The notes: a model not told the origin generated them from the letters alone. Shown: positions 1-7,819, counted from the stretch's first letter. The stretch: DNA of 16,703 nucleotides from an uncultured Clostridia bacterium (GCA_938049125.1 CALICR010000194.1:1-16703); one strand, 5' to 3'. Made by a program: numbers and translations.

Positions 1-43
1 CTAGCGCCAGGGCCAGCAGCAGGGATAGCAGTCTCTTTTTCAT
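1..43 (-). CDS. Start of a secreted or lipoprotein gene, truncated by the left edge
   Basis: Only the first 14 codons are inside the window: MKKRLLSLLLALAL. A basic start followed by a run of leucine and alanine is typical of a Sec signal peptide, so the product is probably exported; the rest lies beyond position 1 and no function can be assigned. The ATG overlaps the stop codon of the upstream MMPL transporter gene by four bases (ATGA), and a good ribosome site (GAGGAGG) sits inside the last codons of that gene, so the two are almost certainly cotranscribed and translationally coupled. That suggests a functional link to the transporter, for example an extracytoplasmic partner, but this is inference. 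Confidence 0.7.
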   Translation of the reverse strand, partial: MKKRLLSLLLALAL

Positions 44-2523
44 GGCGCGTCCTCCTCTCCGGGCGCTTCGGGTGCGTCTGACGGGTCCGTTGGGCCTGCG
101 GACGGCAGCTCCGGCTGCGGCTCCACGGTCCCCACGTCCACCATGGCGTTCAGGGTCCCTCGGAACACGCCGTCCACCTCGGCGTCGAGGTAGCCGTTCA
201 GGCTGCCGCGGACCCGGCCGTGGATGTGCAGGAGGCCGCTCTCGGTGCGGACGGCCCGGTTCGTTTTGATGGTGAAGGTCGTCTTCTCGATCAGGATGTC
301 GCCCAGCAGCAGGATCTGGGGCAGCACGCACATGACCAGGAAAATGGAGATCAGCGTGCCGCTGCCGAGGTAGATGCCGATGGCCGAAATGGTCTCGTTG
401 GAGGTCATAAAGCCGATGACGATGCCCGCCGAGGCCAGCATCGCGCCGGAGGTGATGATGGTGGGGAACGCCAGGTTCAGCGTCTCCACCATGGCCTCGC
501 GGATGGGCATGGTCTTTTTCAGCTCCATGTAGCGGCTGGAGATGACGATGGCGTAATCGATGTTCGCGCCCATCTGGATGGCGCTGATGATGAGATACGT
601 CAGGAAGAACAGGTTCTGCCCCTCGAGATAGGGCCGCGAGAAGTTCAGGAAGATACTGCCCTGAATGACGAGGATCAGAAGCACCGGCAGCCCTGCGGAC
701 CGGAACGTCAGCAGCAGCACCGCCATGACGAAGAGCACCGAGAAGATGCTGATCATCAGATTGTCGTTCTCAAAGGAGGCCCGGAGGTCGTAGCAGCTGG
801 TGGTGTCGCCGACGATGTAGGCCTCGTCGTAGTAGCGGCTCACGGTGTCGTGGAGCGCCGCAAGGGCGGCAAAGCTCTCCTCGCCCTCCGTGGGCAGGTC
901 GAAGTAGACCAGCAGCCGGGACCAGTCGTCGCTGCGGAGCTGGCGGCGCGCGTCGGTGAGCCGGGCGTAGAGGTCGTCGATCGTGGCATTCGTGCCGCTG
1001 TCCAGCGTCACATAGCCCGCCTCCTTCTCCTGGTAGAGGTAGAGGAACATATCGATGAGCGGCACGCTGTAGCCGTCCAGGTCGCCGACAATGCGGCCGT
1101 AGTCCGTCCGGTCCGCCGCGTAGGCGGCGTAGAGCAGCTTTGCGGCCTCGTAGTCGAGGTCCGCCAGCTCCGCGAACTGCCGGGGCGTGAGGCTGGAGGT
1201 GACGGTATAGTCGTCCATGGCCGTGACCCCGGCGAGACCGAGGGTGGAGCTCACCCCGTCCAGCTCCGCCATGTCCTTCAGCAGCGCCGCCTCCTTGTCG
1301 TAGTCCCCGGCGGGGACCAGCACCGCCATGAGGTTTTCGCTGCCGAACAGGCCGTGGATCTTCTCCTTGGCGATCTGGGTCTCGTTGTGGCGGATGGTGC
1401 CGACAGAGTACTGGCTGTAGACATAATTCGCCTTGTTTGAGCAGAAGAAGGCCAGCACGAAGGCGATGAGGAACAGCGGCGGCACCACGAAGCGCGTCCT
1501 GTAGTCCAGCCGCCCGAGGAAGGAAATTTTCGGCACAAAGCTCTTATGGTGCGTCTTGTCGATGAGCGGCGAGAACAGCATCAGCAGCCCCGGCATCAGC
1601 AGGAACACCGAGAGCAGGCTGAAGAGAATGGCCTTGATGAGCACGGTTCCCATGTCGTAGCCCAGCCGGAACTGCATGAACGTCAGCGCCAGCAGGCCCG
1701 CCACGGTGGTGAGGCTGGAGGCGGAGATCTCCGGGATGGCCTTGCTGAGAGCCGCGATGGCGGCGTCCCGGGCGGGCTTCTGCGCCCGCTCCTCCTGGAA
1801 CCGGTGGCAGAGGATGATGGCGTAGTCGATGGCCAGCGCCAGCTGGAGCACGACGGCGATGGAGTTCGTGACGAAGGAGATGTGGCCGAACCAGTAGTTC
1901 GTGCCCATATTGAGCAGCGCCGCCGCGCCGAAGGTCAGCAGCAGGACGGGAATTTCCGCATAGGTCTTGGACGTCAGCAGCAGCACCAGAATGATGATGA
2001 GCACTGCAATGCCGTCCACCACCAGCATCTCTGAATTGATGATCTGCTTGAGGGGGTTGCCGATGTCCGTTTCGAGGTATATATCGTAGCCGGAGAGGCG
2101 CGTGCGCACCTCGTCCAGGGCGCGGAGGGAGATGTCGTCCTCCTCCTCCCCGGCGAAGGTCAGGGAGAAGAGCGCCGAGGAGGAGGTATAGTGGGCCTCG
2201 GTGTCGTCGAACTTCACCGAGGAAACACCGTAAATCTGCCCGATCTCTGCGCTGAGCCGCTCTGCCTCCTCGTAGGTCACATTCTCGACCATCAGCTCTG
2301 CGGTGGCGTAAGTGACGAACTCCCGGTCCATGAGGTCAAGGCCCTGGCGGGTCTCGGTGTTTTCGGGCAGATAGTCCGTCAGCGAGTCGCGCACCTCTAC
2401 CCAGTTCCGGGAAATCATGCAGAACACCCCTGCCAGCAGGAACAGCAGGAACAGGATGTTCCGCCGGTCCACGATCAGCGCGGCCAGCCGCTCCATGGCA
2501 GTGCCGCGCTTGGTTTCTTCCAT
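40..2523 (-). CDS. MMPL/RND-superfamily membrane transporter
   Basis: An 827-residue polytopic membrane protein with the duplicated MMPL/RND layout. Each half has one leading membrane helix (about residues 22-37 and 345-361), a large extracytoplasmic domain (about 40-165 and 362-587) and a cluster of helices (about 168-322 and 588-742). Each half carries an Asp-Tyr pair in a membrane helix (D233-Y234 in ALAIDYAI, D656-Y657 in ANIDYAI), matching the proton-relay positions of MmpL-type, proton-driven exporters. Substrate is unknown; lipids, peptides or drugs are all possible. After the last helix comes a glycine-spaced tail (about 763-800), then a Pro/Glu/Asp-rich end. The ATG has AGGAGG eight bases upstream; an alternative Met10 lacks one. 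It lies 51 bases after mntP and overlaps the next gene by four bases, so a three-gene unit is likely. Confidence 0.88.
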   Translation of the reverse strand: MEETKRGTAMERLAALIVDRRNILFLLFLLAGVFCMISRNWVEVRDSLTDYLPENTETRQGLDLMDREFVTYATAELMVENVTYEEAERLSAEIGQIYGVSSVKFDDTEAHYTSSSALFSLTFAGEEEDDISLRALDEVRTRLSGYDIYLETDIGNPLKQIINSEMLVVDGIAVLIIILVLLLTSKTYAEIPVLLLTFGAAALLNMGTNYWFGHISFVTNSIAVVLQLALAIDYAIILCHRFQEERAQKPARDAAIAALSKAIPEISASSLTTVAGLLALTFMQFRLGYDMGTVLIKAILFSLLSVFLLMPGLLMLFSPLIDKTHHKSFVPKISFLGRLDYRTRFVVPPLFLIAFVLAFFCSNKANYVYSQYSVGTIRHNETQIAKEKIHGLFGSENLMAVLVPAGDYDKEAALLKDMAELDGVSSTLGLAGVTAMDDYTVTSSLTPRQFAELADLDYEAAKLLYAAYAADRTDYGRIVGDLDGYSVPLIDMFLYLYQEKEAGYVTLDSGTNATIDDLYARLTDARRQLRSDDWSRLLVYFDLPTEGEESFAALAALHDTVSRYYDEAYIVGDTTSCYDLRASFENDNLMISIFSVLFVMAVLLLTFRSAGLPVLLILVIQGSIFLNFSRPYLEGQNLFFLTYLIISAIQMGANIDYAIVISSRYMELKKTMPIREAMVETLNLAFPTIITSGAMLASAGIVIGFMTSNETISAIGIYLGSGTLISIFLVMCVLPQILLLGDILIEKTTFTIKTNRAVRTESGLLHIHGRVRGSLNGYLDAEVDGVFRGTLNAMVDVGTVEPQPELPSAGPTDPSDAPEAPGEEDAP

Positions 2524-2574
2524 CGTGTGTGCCTCCTCTCAGGTCTCCCCGGGTCCGGGGGCCCGGCGATTTTT

Positions 2575-3141
2575 TTAGAACGGCAGGATGCCCAGGTGCT
2601 CCAGCAGAATTTTTGTGCCCAGCAGGATCAGGATGATGCCGCCGATGCGCTCCGCCTTGGCCCGGGACTTCTCCCCGAAGCGGCTGCCCAGCCGCACACC
2701 CGCCAGGGAGATAAGAAATGTGGTACATCCGATGAGCAGCACGGCCCCCAGCAGGCGGACCTGTAAAAAGGCAAAGGTGATGCCCACGGCCAGGGCGTCG
2801 ATGCTCGTGGCAATCGCCAGGACCAGCATGGTGCGGAAGCCCAGGGAGGGGTCCGCCGGCTCGTTTTCACCGCCGCGCGCCTCGCGGATCATGTTGGCCC
2901 CGATGAGACACAGGAGCACGAAGGCGATCCAGTGGTCCACGGCGGTGATATACTGCTCAAAGGTGCTGCCGAGGAAGCAGCCCAGCGACGGCATCAGCGC
3001 CTGAAAGGCGCCGAACCAGAGGCCCACGATGGCCGCGTTTTTCCAGCTCGCCTTGCCCATGGCCAGGCCCTTGCAGACCGAGACGGCGAAGGCGTCCATG
3101 GAGAGGCCAACGGCCAGCAGCAGCAGTTCCCAAATCCTCAT
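2575..3141 (-). CDS. mntP: Manganese efflux pump MntP
   Basis: A 188-residue, six-helix membrane protein of the MntP (YebN) family, which exports Mn2+ and protects against manganese overload. Family motifs are present in both halves: GLSMDAFAVSVCKG with Asp16, and ATSIDALAVGITFAFL with Asp115; these Asp positions lie in the ion pathway of the family. The length matches the usual 180-190 residues. I chose the start at 3141 rather than the longer open frame reaching 3264, because the longer version would begin upstream of a near-perfect promoter (3200-3228) and adds residues unlike the family. The ribosome site is weak (TGGAG about ten bases before ATG). The leader of roughly 50 bases is too short for the yybP-ykoY manganese riboswitch that often precedes this family. 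It is first in a unit with the MMPL transporter. Confidence 0.93.
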   Translation of the reverse strand: MRIWELLLLAVGLSMDAFAVSVCKGLAMGKASWKNAAIVGLWFGAFQALMPSLGCFLGSTFEQYITAVDHWIAFVLLCLIGANMIREARGGENEPADPSLGFRTMLVLAIATSIDALAVGITFAFLQVRLLGAVLLIGCTTFLISLAGVRLGSRFGEKSRAKAERIGGIILILLGTKILLEHLGILPF

Positions 3142-3199
3142 TTTTCGATCGCTCCAGTACAAAATTGATCCCGCCCCCGGAGGGCAAGAAAACCAATTT

Positions 3200-3228
3200 A
3201 TTGTAGCATATCCGCCGGAAATTGTCAA
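3200..3228 (-). promoter_or_regulatory. Sigma-A promoter of mntP
   Basis: On the minus strand TTGACA (3228-3223) is followed after exactly 17 bases by TACAAT (3205-3200). This is a consensus -35 box and a five-of-six -10 box. Transcription should begin near 3193, about 50 bases before the mntP ATG. A short T-run lies just upstream of the -35 box. No operator palindrome is obvious. Confidence 0.85.
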
Positions 3229-3262
3229 AAAATCCCTGTTGAAAGCTGCCCGGAAAGCGCGC

Positions 3263-3299
3263 AAAACGGAGGCGTTCTCCCATGGAACGTCTCCGTTTT
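3263..3299 (-). terminator. Rho-independent terminator after malQ
   Basis: A 15-bp stem (3263-3277 paired with 3285-3299, one G-T wobble) closes a seven-base loop. The outer four pairs are A-T, so each strand ends in T4. It begins ten bases beyond the malQ stop and lies before the mntP promoter, so it should end the sugar operon. Because of the symmetric A/T ends it could also work on the plus strand. Confidence 0.75.
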
Positions 3300-3308
3300 C
3301 TTGATCTC

Positions 3309-4784
3309 TCAGGCGCGGCCGTAGAGCTTCGTCATGGCGGCGATCTCATCGGCCAGCGCGTCGGTCAGCTGACCCTCGCGGAGGCGCCAGCGCCAGTTGT
3401 TGCCGTCCACGATGCCGGGGTGGTTCATCCGGGCCTCGGCGCCCAGCTCCAGCCAGTCCTGCATCTGTGCCACGAAGAGGTCCGCCACCGAGGACATACC
3501 CCCGCGGATCACCGCGCGGCAGATGCTCTCCTCCGGCCCCTTGGCGAGGTAGCGCGCCGCGTAGGCGTAGTTCTCCTCGCCCACGGCCTCGGCCCACTGG
3601 ACCAGCGTCTCGTTGTCGTGGGTGCCGGTGTAGCAGATGCAGTTCCGCTCGTAGGTGTGGGGCAGGTAGTTGCTCGGCTCCCGGGCGTCAAAGGCGAACT
3701 CCAGCACCTTCATGCCGGGGAAGCCGGAGCGCTTCACCAGCGCCGTCACCTCCGGCGTCAGGAAGCCGAGGTCCTCGGCGATGCAGTCAAGCTCCGGCAG
3801 CTCCCGCCTGATGGCGCGGATGAGATTCATGCCCGGGCCCTTGCACCATGCGCCGTTCCGGGCCGTCGCTTCGCCGTAGGGCACGGCCCAGTAGCTCTCG
3901 AGGCCGCGGAAGTGGTCGATGCGGACCACGTCGAAGGTCCCGGCGGCGGCGCGCATCCGCTGGAGCCACCAGCGGTAGCCGTCGTGCTTCATCCGCTTCC
4001 AGTCGTAGAGCGGATTGCCCCAGAGCTGGCCGTCGGCGGAGAAATAGTCCGGCGGGACCCCCGCCACGCAGGTGGGCCGCCGCTCCTTGTCGAGCTGGAA
4101 GTCCTTGGGGTTCGACCATACATCCGAGGAGTCCAGCGGCACGTAGATGGGCACGTCGCCGATGATGCGGACGCCGTTCTCATGGGCGTAGCTCCGCAGG
4201 GCCTTCCACTGGACGAAGAAGGCGTACTGGAGGAAGCGGTAGAAGTCCATCTCCTCCGCAAGCTCCTCGTCCGCCTGAACGAGTGCCTCCTCCCGGCGGA
4301 AGCGGAGCGGCTCCGGCCACTCGGTCCAGCTCTTCCCGCCGTAGCGGGCCTTGAGCGCCATGAAGCGCACATAGTCCGTCAGCCAGAATTCCTGCTCCGT
4401 GCAGAAGCTCTCAAAGGAGGAGGCATCCCGGGCAAAGCGTTCAAAGGCAATGCGCAGAAGGGCGAGGCGGTTTTCATAGAGTGCGCCGTAGTCTACGCGG
4501 CCCGGGTCATCGCCGAAGGACCGCGCGTCGATCTCCGCCTGTTCGAGCAGACCCAGGTCCTTGAGGCGGTCCAAATCAATGAGGTAGGGGTTCCCGGCAA
4601 AGGTGCAGAAGGTCTGATAGGGCGAATCGCCGTAGCCCGTTGGCCCCACTGGAAGGATCTGCCAGTAGCGCTGGCCGGCCCGCCGGAGGAAGTCCACGAA
4701 CCGGTAGGCCTCCTTCCCCAGGGTGCCGACGCCGTAGGGCCCCGGCAGAGACGTGATGTGCATCAGGATTCCGCTGCTTCGCAT
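3309..4784 (-). CDS. malQ: 4-alpha-glucanotransferase (amylomaltase, GH77)
   Basis: A 491-residue cytoplasmic enzyme that transfers alpha-1,4-glucan segments between malto-oligosaccharides, releasing glucose and longer chains. The GH77 motifs appear in order: HITSLPGPYGVGTLG near the N-terminus, the nucleophile Asp290 in FDVVRIDHFRGLESYW, the acid/base Glu337 in CIAEDLGFLTPEV, and the transition-state Asp390 in YTGTHDNET. Length matches bacterial amylomaltases of about 500 residues without an N-terminal extension. The ATG at 4784 has AGAGGAAG upstream. It starts 17 bases after the LacI-family gene stops and is the last gene of the sugar operon, followed by a strong hairpin. Its presence is the best clue that the transporter handles malto-oligosaccharides or related alpha-glucosides. 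Confidence 0.96.
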   Translation of the reverse strand: MRSSGILMHITSLPGPYGVGTLGKEAYRFVDFLRRAGQRYWQILPVGPTGYGDSPYQTFCTFAGNPYLIDLDRLKDLGLLEQAEIDARSFGDDPGRVDYGALYENRLALLRIAFERFARDASSFESFCTEQEFWLTDYVRFMALKARYGGKSWTEWPEPLRFRREEALVQADEELAEEMDFYRFLQYAFFVQWKALRSYAHENGVRIIGDVPIYVPLDSSDVWSNPKDFQLDKERRPTCVAGVPPDYFSADGQLWGNPLYDWKRMKHDGYRWWLQRMRAAAGTFDVVRIDHFRGLESYWAVPYGEATARNGAWCKGPGMNLIRAIRRELPELDCIAEDLGFLTPEVTALVKRSGFPGMKVLEFAFDAREPSNYLPHTYERNCICYTGTHDNETLVQWAEAVGEENYAYAARYLAKGPEESICRAVIRGGMSSVADLFVAQMQDWLELGAEARMNHPGIVDGNNWRWRLREGQLTDALADEIAAMTKLYGRA

Positions 4785-4801
4785 GATACTTCTTCCTCTT
4801 C

Positions 4802-5824
4802 TCAGTTGGTTTCCGCTGCGGCCCCGCCGCAGGGGTTGACGCTTTCATAGCAGTCCAGCTCAAAGGGCACCGTCAGGTGCCGGGACGGCTGGCCCTCCAG
4901 GCTCTCCAGCAGCGTCCGGACGCAGAGGTCCGCCATTTCGGCGGTCTTCTGCCGGATGGTGGTGAGCTTCGGGCTGTAGAACCGTCCCACGGGCAGGCCG
5001 TCGAGTCCGATGACCGAGATGTCCTCAGGCACCCGCAGGCCGTGGTCCCGGATGCAGCGGATCGCGCCGATGGCCAGCACGTCGGCCATGGCGAACACCG
5101 CCGTCACATGGCTGCCGCAGCAGTCGAGTATGCGGGCCATGGCCTCATAGCCGCCCTGGTAGCAGAACCGGGTGGTCTCGTAGAGGCAGGTCTGCTCCCG
5201 CCCGGCGGCTTGGAGGGCCTGGACGCAGCCGTCGTGGCGCAGACGGCTGATCTCCGATTTCTCCACGTCGCCGCCGATGACGGCGATCTCCCGGTGGCCC
5301 TGGGCCAGCAGGTAGGACACGGCGCAGCGCGCCGCGGCGGTGTCGTCGCTGGTGACGCTGGAGAGGTTCGGGAAGCCCAGGTGGGCCGCGGTGTTTGTCA
5401 CGAGCACCGCGGGCACGGAGATGTCCCAGAAGCCCGCCTTGAAGTTCTCGCTGGTGCCGCCGAGGAAGATGAAGCCGCAGGGCTTTTTCTCCCGACAGAG
5501 CTGCTGGGCGCAGCGGACCTCATCGTCGTCCTCGTCGATGTAGCTCACGAGGAGGGGGAACTCCAGCCCGGCCATGCGGGCCTGGATCTCCTCCACAAGC
5601 TGGGCAAACAGCTCGTTGGCGCGGCCCTTGACCACCACCGCCACGGTGGTGCTTTTGAGCTGCTTGAGGTTCTTTGCGTTGGTGTTCAGCTCAAAGCCGA
5701 CCTCGTTCACGATGTTCATAATGGTATCCCGCGCCTTCTGGCTGACGTTTGGCTGGTTGTTGAGCACCCGGGACACGGTTCCGAGGGAGTAGCCCGAGAG
5801 GCGGGAAAGGTCTTTGATGGTCAT
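4802..5824 (-). CDS. LacI-family transcriptional regulator
   Basis: A 340-residue LacI/GalR-family DNA-binding regulator. The N-terminal helix-turn-helix (residues 2-21, TIKDLSRLSGYSLGTVSRVL) is followed by a hinge with AKNL around residues 50-53, where the Leu would enter the minor groove, then a sugar-binding periplasmic-binding-protein-like core ending in SVIGLDGLPVG and LTTIRQKTAEMA. The start at 5824 gives the canonical MTIKDL opening, with AAGGAG about eleven bases upstream. An in-frame ATG at 5848 overlaps the permease stop (ATGA) and would add eight residues, so the start is not certain. Sitting inside the sugar operon, it probably regulates the operator at 9272-9297 in response to the imported sugar or a derivative; the effector is unknown. 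Confidence 0.94.
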   Translation of the reverse strand: MTIKDLSRLSGYSLGTVSRVLNNQPNVSQKARDTIMNIVNEVGFELNTNAKNLKQLKSTTVAVVVKGRANELFAQLVEEIQARMAGLEFPLLVSYIDEDDDEVRCAQQLCREKKPCGFIFLGGTSENFKAGFWDISVPAVLVTNTAAHLGFPNLSSVTSDDTAAARCAVSYLLAQGHREIAVIGGDVEKSEISRLRHDGCVQALQAAGREQTCLYETTRFCYQGGYEAMARILDCCGSHVTAVFAMADVLAIGAIRCIRDHGLRVPEDISVIGLDGLPVGRFYSPKLTTIRQKTAEMADLCVRTLLESLEGQPSRHLTVPFELDCYESVNPCGGAAAETN

Positions 5825-5844
5825 GGGGGAAACGGCTCCTTTGG

Positions 5845-6690
5845 TCATCCCTTGACTGCGCCGGCGGCGACGCCCTTGATGATATATTTCTGGCAGAACA
5901 GATAGACGATGATAATGGGCAGGATGGCCATCATGATGATCGCCATGGTCGCGCCCAGGTCCACGGTGCCGTAGCTGCCCTTGAGGTACTGGACATGGAT
6001 CGGGAGCGTGCGGTACTTCGTGATGTCGAGCACGAGGTAGGGCAGCAGGTAGTCGTTCCACACCCACATCAGCTCCAGGATGCCGACGGAAATGAGCGTG
6101 GGCTTGAGCATCGGCAGCACCACGAGAAAGAAGGTGCGCACGGGGCCGCAGCCGTCGATGGCGGCGGCCTCCTCGATCTCCAGCGGCAGGCCCTTGACAA
6201 AGCCCACGAACATGAAGATCGCCAGTCCGGCGCCGAAGCCGAGATAGATGATCGGGATGGTCCAGGGCGTGTTGAGCTTCAGGGCCGAGGCCGTGTTGCT
6301 CAGCGTGAACATGACCATCTGGAAGGGCACAATCATGGAGAACAGGCAGAGGCAGTAGAACAGCTTCGAGAAGCCGCTGCCCACCCGGGCGATATACCAG
6401 GCCGCCATAGAGCAGCACAGCAGGATCAGCAGCGTGGAGGTCACGGAGATGAAGATGCTGTAGCCTGCGGATTTCAGGAAGGGATAGTTGCCGAAGGTCA
6501 TGCCCTTGACGTAGTTGGCAATGCCCGTGAAGGTTTGGGCATTCGGCAGCGCAAAGGCGCTTGTGTTGATGGCGTCGTTTGTCTTGAAGGAGTTGATGAT
6601 CACTTCAAAGATAGGCATAATCCAGAAGAGGCAGACCAGCGTGAACACAACGGTCAGCACTTTGCTCCCGACAGAATATCGCTTTTTCAT
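5845..6690 (-). CDS. Sugar ABC transporter permease, MalG type
   Basis: A 281-residue inner-membrane permease of the carbohydrate-uptake CUT1 class with about six helices. The ATPase-docking EAA loop is clear at about residues 172-200 (EEAAAIDGCGP followed by LPMLKPTL). The N-terminal cytoplasmic segment MKKRYSVGSK leads into the first helix, and the C-terminus GVAAGAVKG is the characteristic MalG ending. The start codon overlaps the stop of the partner permease by one base (TAATG), with a strong AAGGAGG ten bases upstream, so expression is coupled and likely stoichiometric with the MalF-type subunit. No ATPase gene is in the cluster. Confidence 0.95.
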   Translation of the reverse strand: MKKRYSVGSKVLTVVFTLVCLFWIMPIFEVIINSFKTNDAINTSAFALPNAQTFTGIANYVKGMTFGNYPFLKSAGYSIFISVTSTLLILLCCSMAAWYIARVGSGFSKLFYCLCLFSMIVPFQMVMFTLSNTASALKLNTPWTIPIIYLGFGAGLAIFMFVGFVKGLPLEIEEAAAIDGCGPVRTFFLVVLPMLKPTLISVGILELMWVWNDYLLPYLVLDITKYRTLPIHVQYLKGSYGTVDLGATMAIIMMAILPIIIVYLFCQKYIIKGVAAGAVKG

Positions 6691-7607
6691 TACTGCTGCA
6701 CCTCCTTTTTCCGGGTCGCGTACTGCTGCGTCAGCGCCAGCACCGCAACCAGCACGAAGAAGATGACCGCCTTTGCCTGCGCAATGCCGTGATGGTTCTT
6801 GCTGACATAATACGTCGAATAGATATTCAGCGCAAGCAGCTCGGACATATTGATCTTGACTTTGTTTACCGTATCAATGACCTGGGGCAGACCGCCGGTC
6901 AGGGCCAGGTTCTGGTCGAACATCTTGAAGGAGTTCGTCAGCGTCAGGAACGTGCAGATGGTAACGGAGGGCATGACATTGGGGATGATGACCTTGAAGA
7001 GGGTCTGACCTCCGTTGGCGCCGTCGATCTTCGCCGCCTCCAGCATATCCTCGGGCACCGCCTGAAGTCCGGCGATGTAGATGATCATCATATAGCCGAT
7101 CTGCTGCCAGGCCACCAGGATGACGAGGCCCCAGAAGCCGTAGGTCGCGTTGGCCGTGAGGTAGGTGCCGTAGTGCTTCAGGATGCCGTCAAAGATCAGC
7201 GACCAGATATAGCCCAGCACGATGCCGCCGATGAGGTTCGGCATGAAGAACACGGTACGGAACAGGTTGGAGCCGCGCATCTTCTGGGTCAGGGCGTAGG
7301 CCACGGCGAAGGCCACCACGTTGATGAGCACGATGGACACCACGGCGAAGGCCGCCGTGTTCCAGAAGGCGTGGCGGAAGGCCGGCTCCGACAGGGCCTT
7401 GGTATAGTTGGAAATCCCGATGAATTCGGCGTCCCGCGGCACGGTGAAGCTGCAGAAGGACAGGTAGATGCCCTGCAGGAACGGCCACAGGAAGCCGATG
7501 CAGAAGCAGATGAATACCGGCAGGATAAACAGCCAGAACCACCGCTGGATCGGGCGGCGAATCAGCCTGCTGTTCATCTGATTGACGTCACGTTTTCTTT
7601 TTCGCAC
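6690..7607 (-). CDS. Sugar ABC transporter permease, MalF type
   Basis: A 305-residue CUT1 permease with six predicted helices, the partner of the MalG-type subunit. After a basic N-terminus the first helix runs about residues 23-45. The EAA loop lies at about 190-212 (EAAKIDGANGG then IIPNVMP). It lacks the long periplasmic P2 loop of enterobacterial MalF, as usual in Gram-positives. The start chosen is a GTG at 7607 with GAGAGG about ten bases upstream; the internal ATG at 7577 has no visible ribosome site, although it would also give a sensible N-terminus. The gene follows the binding-protein gene after 212 bases that hold a strong hairpin and a possible internal promoter. Confidence 0.94.
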   Translation of the reverse strand: MRKRKRDVNQMNSRLIRRPIQRWFWLFILPVFICFCIGFLWPFLQGIYLSFCSFTVPRDAEFIGISNYTKALSEPAFRHAFWNTAAFAVVSIVLINVVAFAVAYALTQKMRGSNLFRTVFFMPNLIGGIVLGYIWSLIFDGILKHYGTYLTANATYGFWGLVILVAWQQIGYMMIIYIAGLQAVPEDMLEAAKIDGANGGQTLFKVIIPNVMPSVTICTFLTLTNSFKMFDQNLALTGGLPQVIDTVNKVKINMSELLALNIYSTYYVSKNHHGIAQAKAVIFFVLVAVLALTQQYATRKKEVQQ

Positions 7608-7665
7608 CTGAAATCAGCCTCTCTTTCATTTCTCCATTGTTCGGTCCGTGCGCAGAGATACCTAT

Positions 7666-7694
7666 AGTATAATACGCTCCGCACAGATTTTCCA
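7666..7694 (-). promoter_or_regulatory. Possible internal promoter before the permease genes
   Basis: On the minus strand TGGAAA (7694-7689) is followed after 17 bases by TATACT (7671-7666), within an AT-rich patch in an otherwise GC-rich gap. The -10 box is good and the -35 box only four of six. It would start transcription near 7659, about 50 bases before the permease GTG and downstream of the strong hairpin, allowing permease synthesis independent of read-through. Confidence 0.35.
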
Positions 7695-7701
7695 TATGAT
7701 C

Positions 7702-7738
7702 AAGACTTACCACCGAAGTCGCTCCTGTGGCAGGTCTT
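7702..7738 (-). other. Interrupted hairpin between binding protein and permease genes
   Basis: Two paired blocks, AAGAC with GTCTT (7702-7706 and 7734-7738) and CCAC with GTGG (7710-7713 and 7727-7730), separated by a symmetric three-base internal loop, can fold one stem. It lies just downstream, in transcript sense, of the strong hairpin at 7757-7793. It has no T-run, so it is not itself a terminator; it could protect the 5' end of a processed permease mRNA. The function is speculative. Confidence 0.3.
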
Positions 7739-7756
7739 CATCCTATGCATGACCCG

Positions 7757-7793
7757 AAAAGCGGGGGCTGGGCAGGCGTGCCCAGCCCCCGCT
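7757..7793 (-). terminator. Strong hairpin with short T-run after the binding-protein gene (attenuator)
   Basis: A perfect 15-bp GC-rich stem (7760-7774 paired with 7779-7793) with a four-base loop, followed on the minus strand by only four T residues (plus-strand A at 7757-7760, one shared with the stem). It lies 26 bases past the binding-protein stop. This arrangement is known from binding-protein-dependent transporter operons, where it stabilises the 5' message or partly terminates, so that binding protein exceeds permease. Confidence 0.75.
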
Positions 7794-7819
7794 GACGGAT
7801 ATTCAGCTCAAACAGGCAA

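Noticed and set aside
220..1440. 406-codon open frame on the plus strand opposite the MMPL gene
   Set aside because: Composition is that of a reverse-frame shadow (rich in His, Gln, Arg, Val and Glu with no recognisable domain), caused by GC-rich third positions in the real gene on the other strand.
2540..2568. GC-rich inverted repeat (CCCCGG/CCGGGG) between mntP and the MMPL gene
   Set aside because: The loop would be only two bases and no T-run follows, so it is not a convincing terminator; the genes look cotranscribed.
3142..3264. Longer mntP product starting at 3264
   Set aside because: The start would lie upstream of the TTGACA/TACAAT promoter and the added segment has no family similarity.
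3282..4850. 522-codon open frame on the plus strand opposite malQ
   Set aside because: It covers the antisense of a well-supported GH77 gene, starts inside the malQ terminator hairpin and shows no family motif; an antisense shadow.
5825..6418. N-terminal extension of the LacI-family frame back to 6418
   Set aside because: The added ~198 residues are another frame of the MalG-type permease; the helix-turn-helix begins at the ATG at 5824.
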